A DNA stretch of 23,752 nt from JBLNBN01 sp050260015 (lineage in GTDB: Bacteria; Bacteroidota; Ignavibacteria; Kapaibacteriales; UBA2268), in NCBI GenBank assembly GCA_050260015.1, contig JBLNBN010000051.1, positions 1-23,752 of the forward strand, read 5' to 3'. Shown here piece after piece: positions 23,243-23,752 of this stretch. The notes under the pieces were generated by a model. That model was not told the origin of the DNA. It worked only from the letters and a program-made list of their open reading frames with translations, and made no database searches. Positions within the stretch are counted from its first letter, which is position 1. Each line of letters opens with the position of its first letter. A program made the translations under genes and the position numbers.

Positions 23243-23752
23243 CTACTTCACCTTTATTATCTTCTCTATAAAATCGCCTACGCGCACGTAATAGAGACCG
23301 TTTGTAAAGCCGGAAATATCTATACGCTCCTCCGGCTTGGCTGAGAGAACAATTTGGCCGAGAAGGTCGTATATCTCTACCCGCTCGCCTTCCTTTATAT
23401 TTTTGACGATGATATATTCAGTTGCGGGATTTGGGTATATCTTGATCGGCTCCGGCTCTTTTTCCTTTTCGCCGATCTTGCCCCGGATAAGTCGCGAATT
23501 GCCATAGACGCCGTATATCCAGCCCGTCTTGCTTACGGTTATGCTGCGTACGCTCCTATCTGCGCCGGGAATTTCCGGCAGCGGGATTGTTTCCCAAGTC
23601 TCGCCCCTATCGGTTGAGTACTCCATGCCGTCGGACGTGCCTATGAAAATGTAGTTTTGGAAGGTAGTAATACTATAAATCGAGTTTTTTCTTTCTTTTA
23701 TTAGGCGCCAATTATACCCAAGATCGTCAGAGAGGTAAACGCCTTTTATTTC
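23243..23752 (-). CDS. Asp-box repeat protein with T9SS sorting domain, partial (5' end outside window)
   Basis: The minus strand is open from the stop at 23243-23245 to the right edge, giving the last ~169 residues; the internal Met at 23626 is not the real start. The N-terminal part visible here has two Asp-box (BNR/sialidase-like) motifs, LSDDLGYNWRLI and YSTDRGETWETIPLP, typical of beta-propellers in secreted proteins. The end is a type A T9SS sorting domain: IKIYPNPATEYIIV, VEIYDLLGQIVLS, IDISGFTNGLYYVRV and a short IEKIIKVK end. It is therefore a surface or secreted protein exported by the Sec and type IX systems. Its activity cannot be told from this fragment; Asp-box propellers serve as sialidases, photosystem factors or simple scaffolds. 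Confidence 0.82.
   Translation of the reverse strand, partial: EIKGVYLSDDLGYNWRLIKERKNSIYSITTFQNYIFIGTSDGMEYSTDRGETWETIPLPEIPGADRSVRSITVSKTGWIYGVYGNSRLIRGKIGEKEKEPEPIKIYPNPATEYIIVKNIKEGERVEIYDLLGQIVLSAKPEERIDISGFTNGLYYVRVGDFIEKIIKVK

Noticed and set aside
1..23752. Horizontally acquired island, prophage or defence system
   Set aside because: No integrase, transposase, tRNA, att-like direct repeat, phage gene or restriction/CRISPR gene was seen, and composition appears even across the window.

Overview
The window (about 23.8 kb, no RNA genes, no CRISPR array, no recognisable insertion sequence) looks like ordinary chromosome from a Gram-negative member of the Bacteroidota/Chlorobiota (FCB) group. 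The main evidence is two proteins ending in a type IX secretion (T9SS) sorting domain, a PD40-repeat OmpA protein, lipoproteins with acidic residues just after the lipid-modified Cys, and a BlaI/M56 pair whose M56 proteins carry TonB-C-like tails. Genes are moderately GC-rich, intergenic DNA is AT-rich, and many starts have clear Shine-Dalgarno sequences (for example AAAGGAG before the YitT gene). That would fit an Ignavibacteria/Kapabacteria-like lineage better than classical Bacteroides, but the exact placement is a guess.

Layout. (1) 1-5044, all minus strand: an outer-membrane barrel protein and a PD40-OmpA protein, a LolD-type ABC ATPase, then an octaheme tetrathionate-reductase-family cytochrome c followed by its cytochrome b partner, which runs off the left edge. 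(2) 5045-5455: AT-rich divergent intergenic region. (3) 5456-8145, plus: a tandem duplicate pair of metallophosphoesterase lipoproteins closed by a strong terminator. (4) 8237-10257, minus: a YitT-family membrane protein and a KAS III-like ketoacyl synthase. (5) 10406-13237, plus: an ECF sigma factor, a predicted anti-sigma factor with an inner-membrane helix and a C-terminal beta-barrel (so predicted to span both membranes), and a lipoprotein, closed by a terminator. (6) 13477-15690, plus: a GH51 arabinofuranosidase with a T9SS tail. (7) 15710-17377, minus: a GT-C-type membrane glycosyltransferase. (8) 17565-22278, minus: blaI followed by two tandem BlaR1-like M56 peptidases, each with three TonB-C-like repeats; three AACTA/TAGTT dyads lie upstream of blaI. 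(9) 22527-23237, plus, divergent from blaI: a second lipoprotein, paralogous to the one in the sigma operon. (10) 23243-23752, minus: the 3' end of a T9SS-sorted Asp-box repeat protein.

The most interesting signal is two different envelope-to-cytoplasm signalling modules (ECF sigma/dual-membrane anti-sigma, and BlaI/M56) lying within 10 kb, each next to a member of the same unnamed lipoprotein family. I infer that this lipoprotein family is a shared output or sensor component of envelope sensing. Duplication recurs: two phosphoesterases, two M56 peptidases and two lipoproteins.
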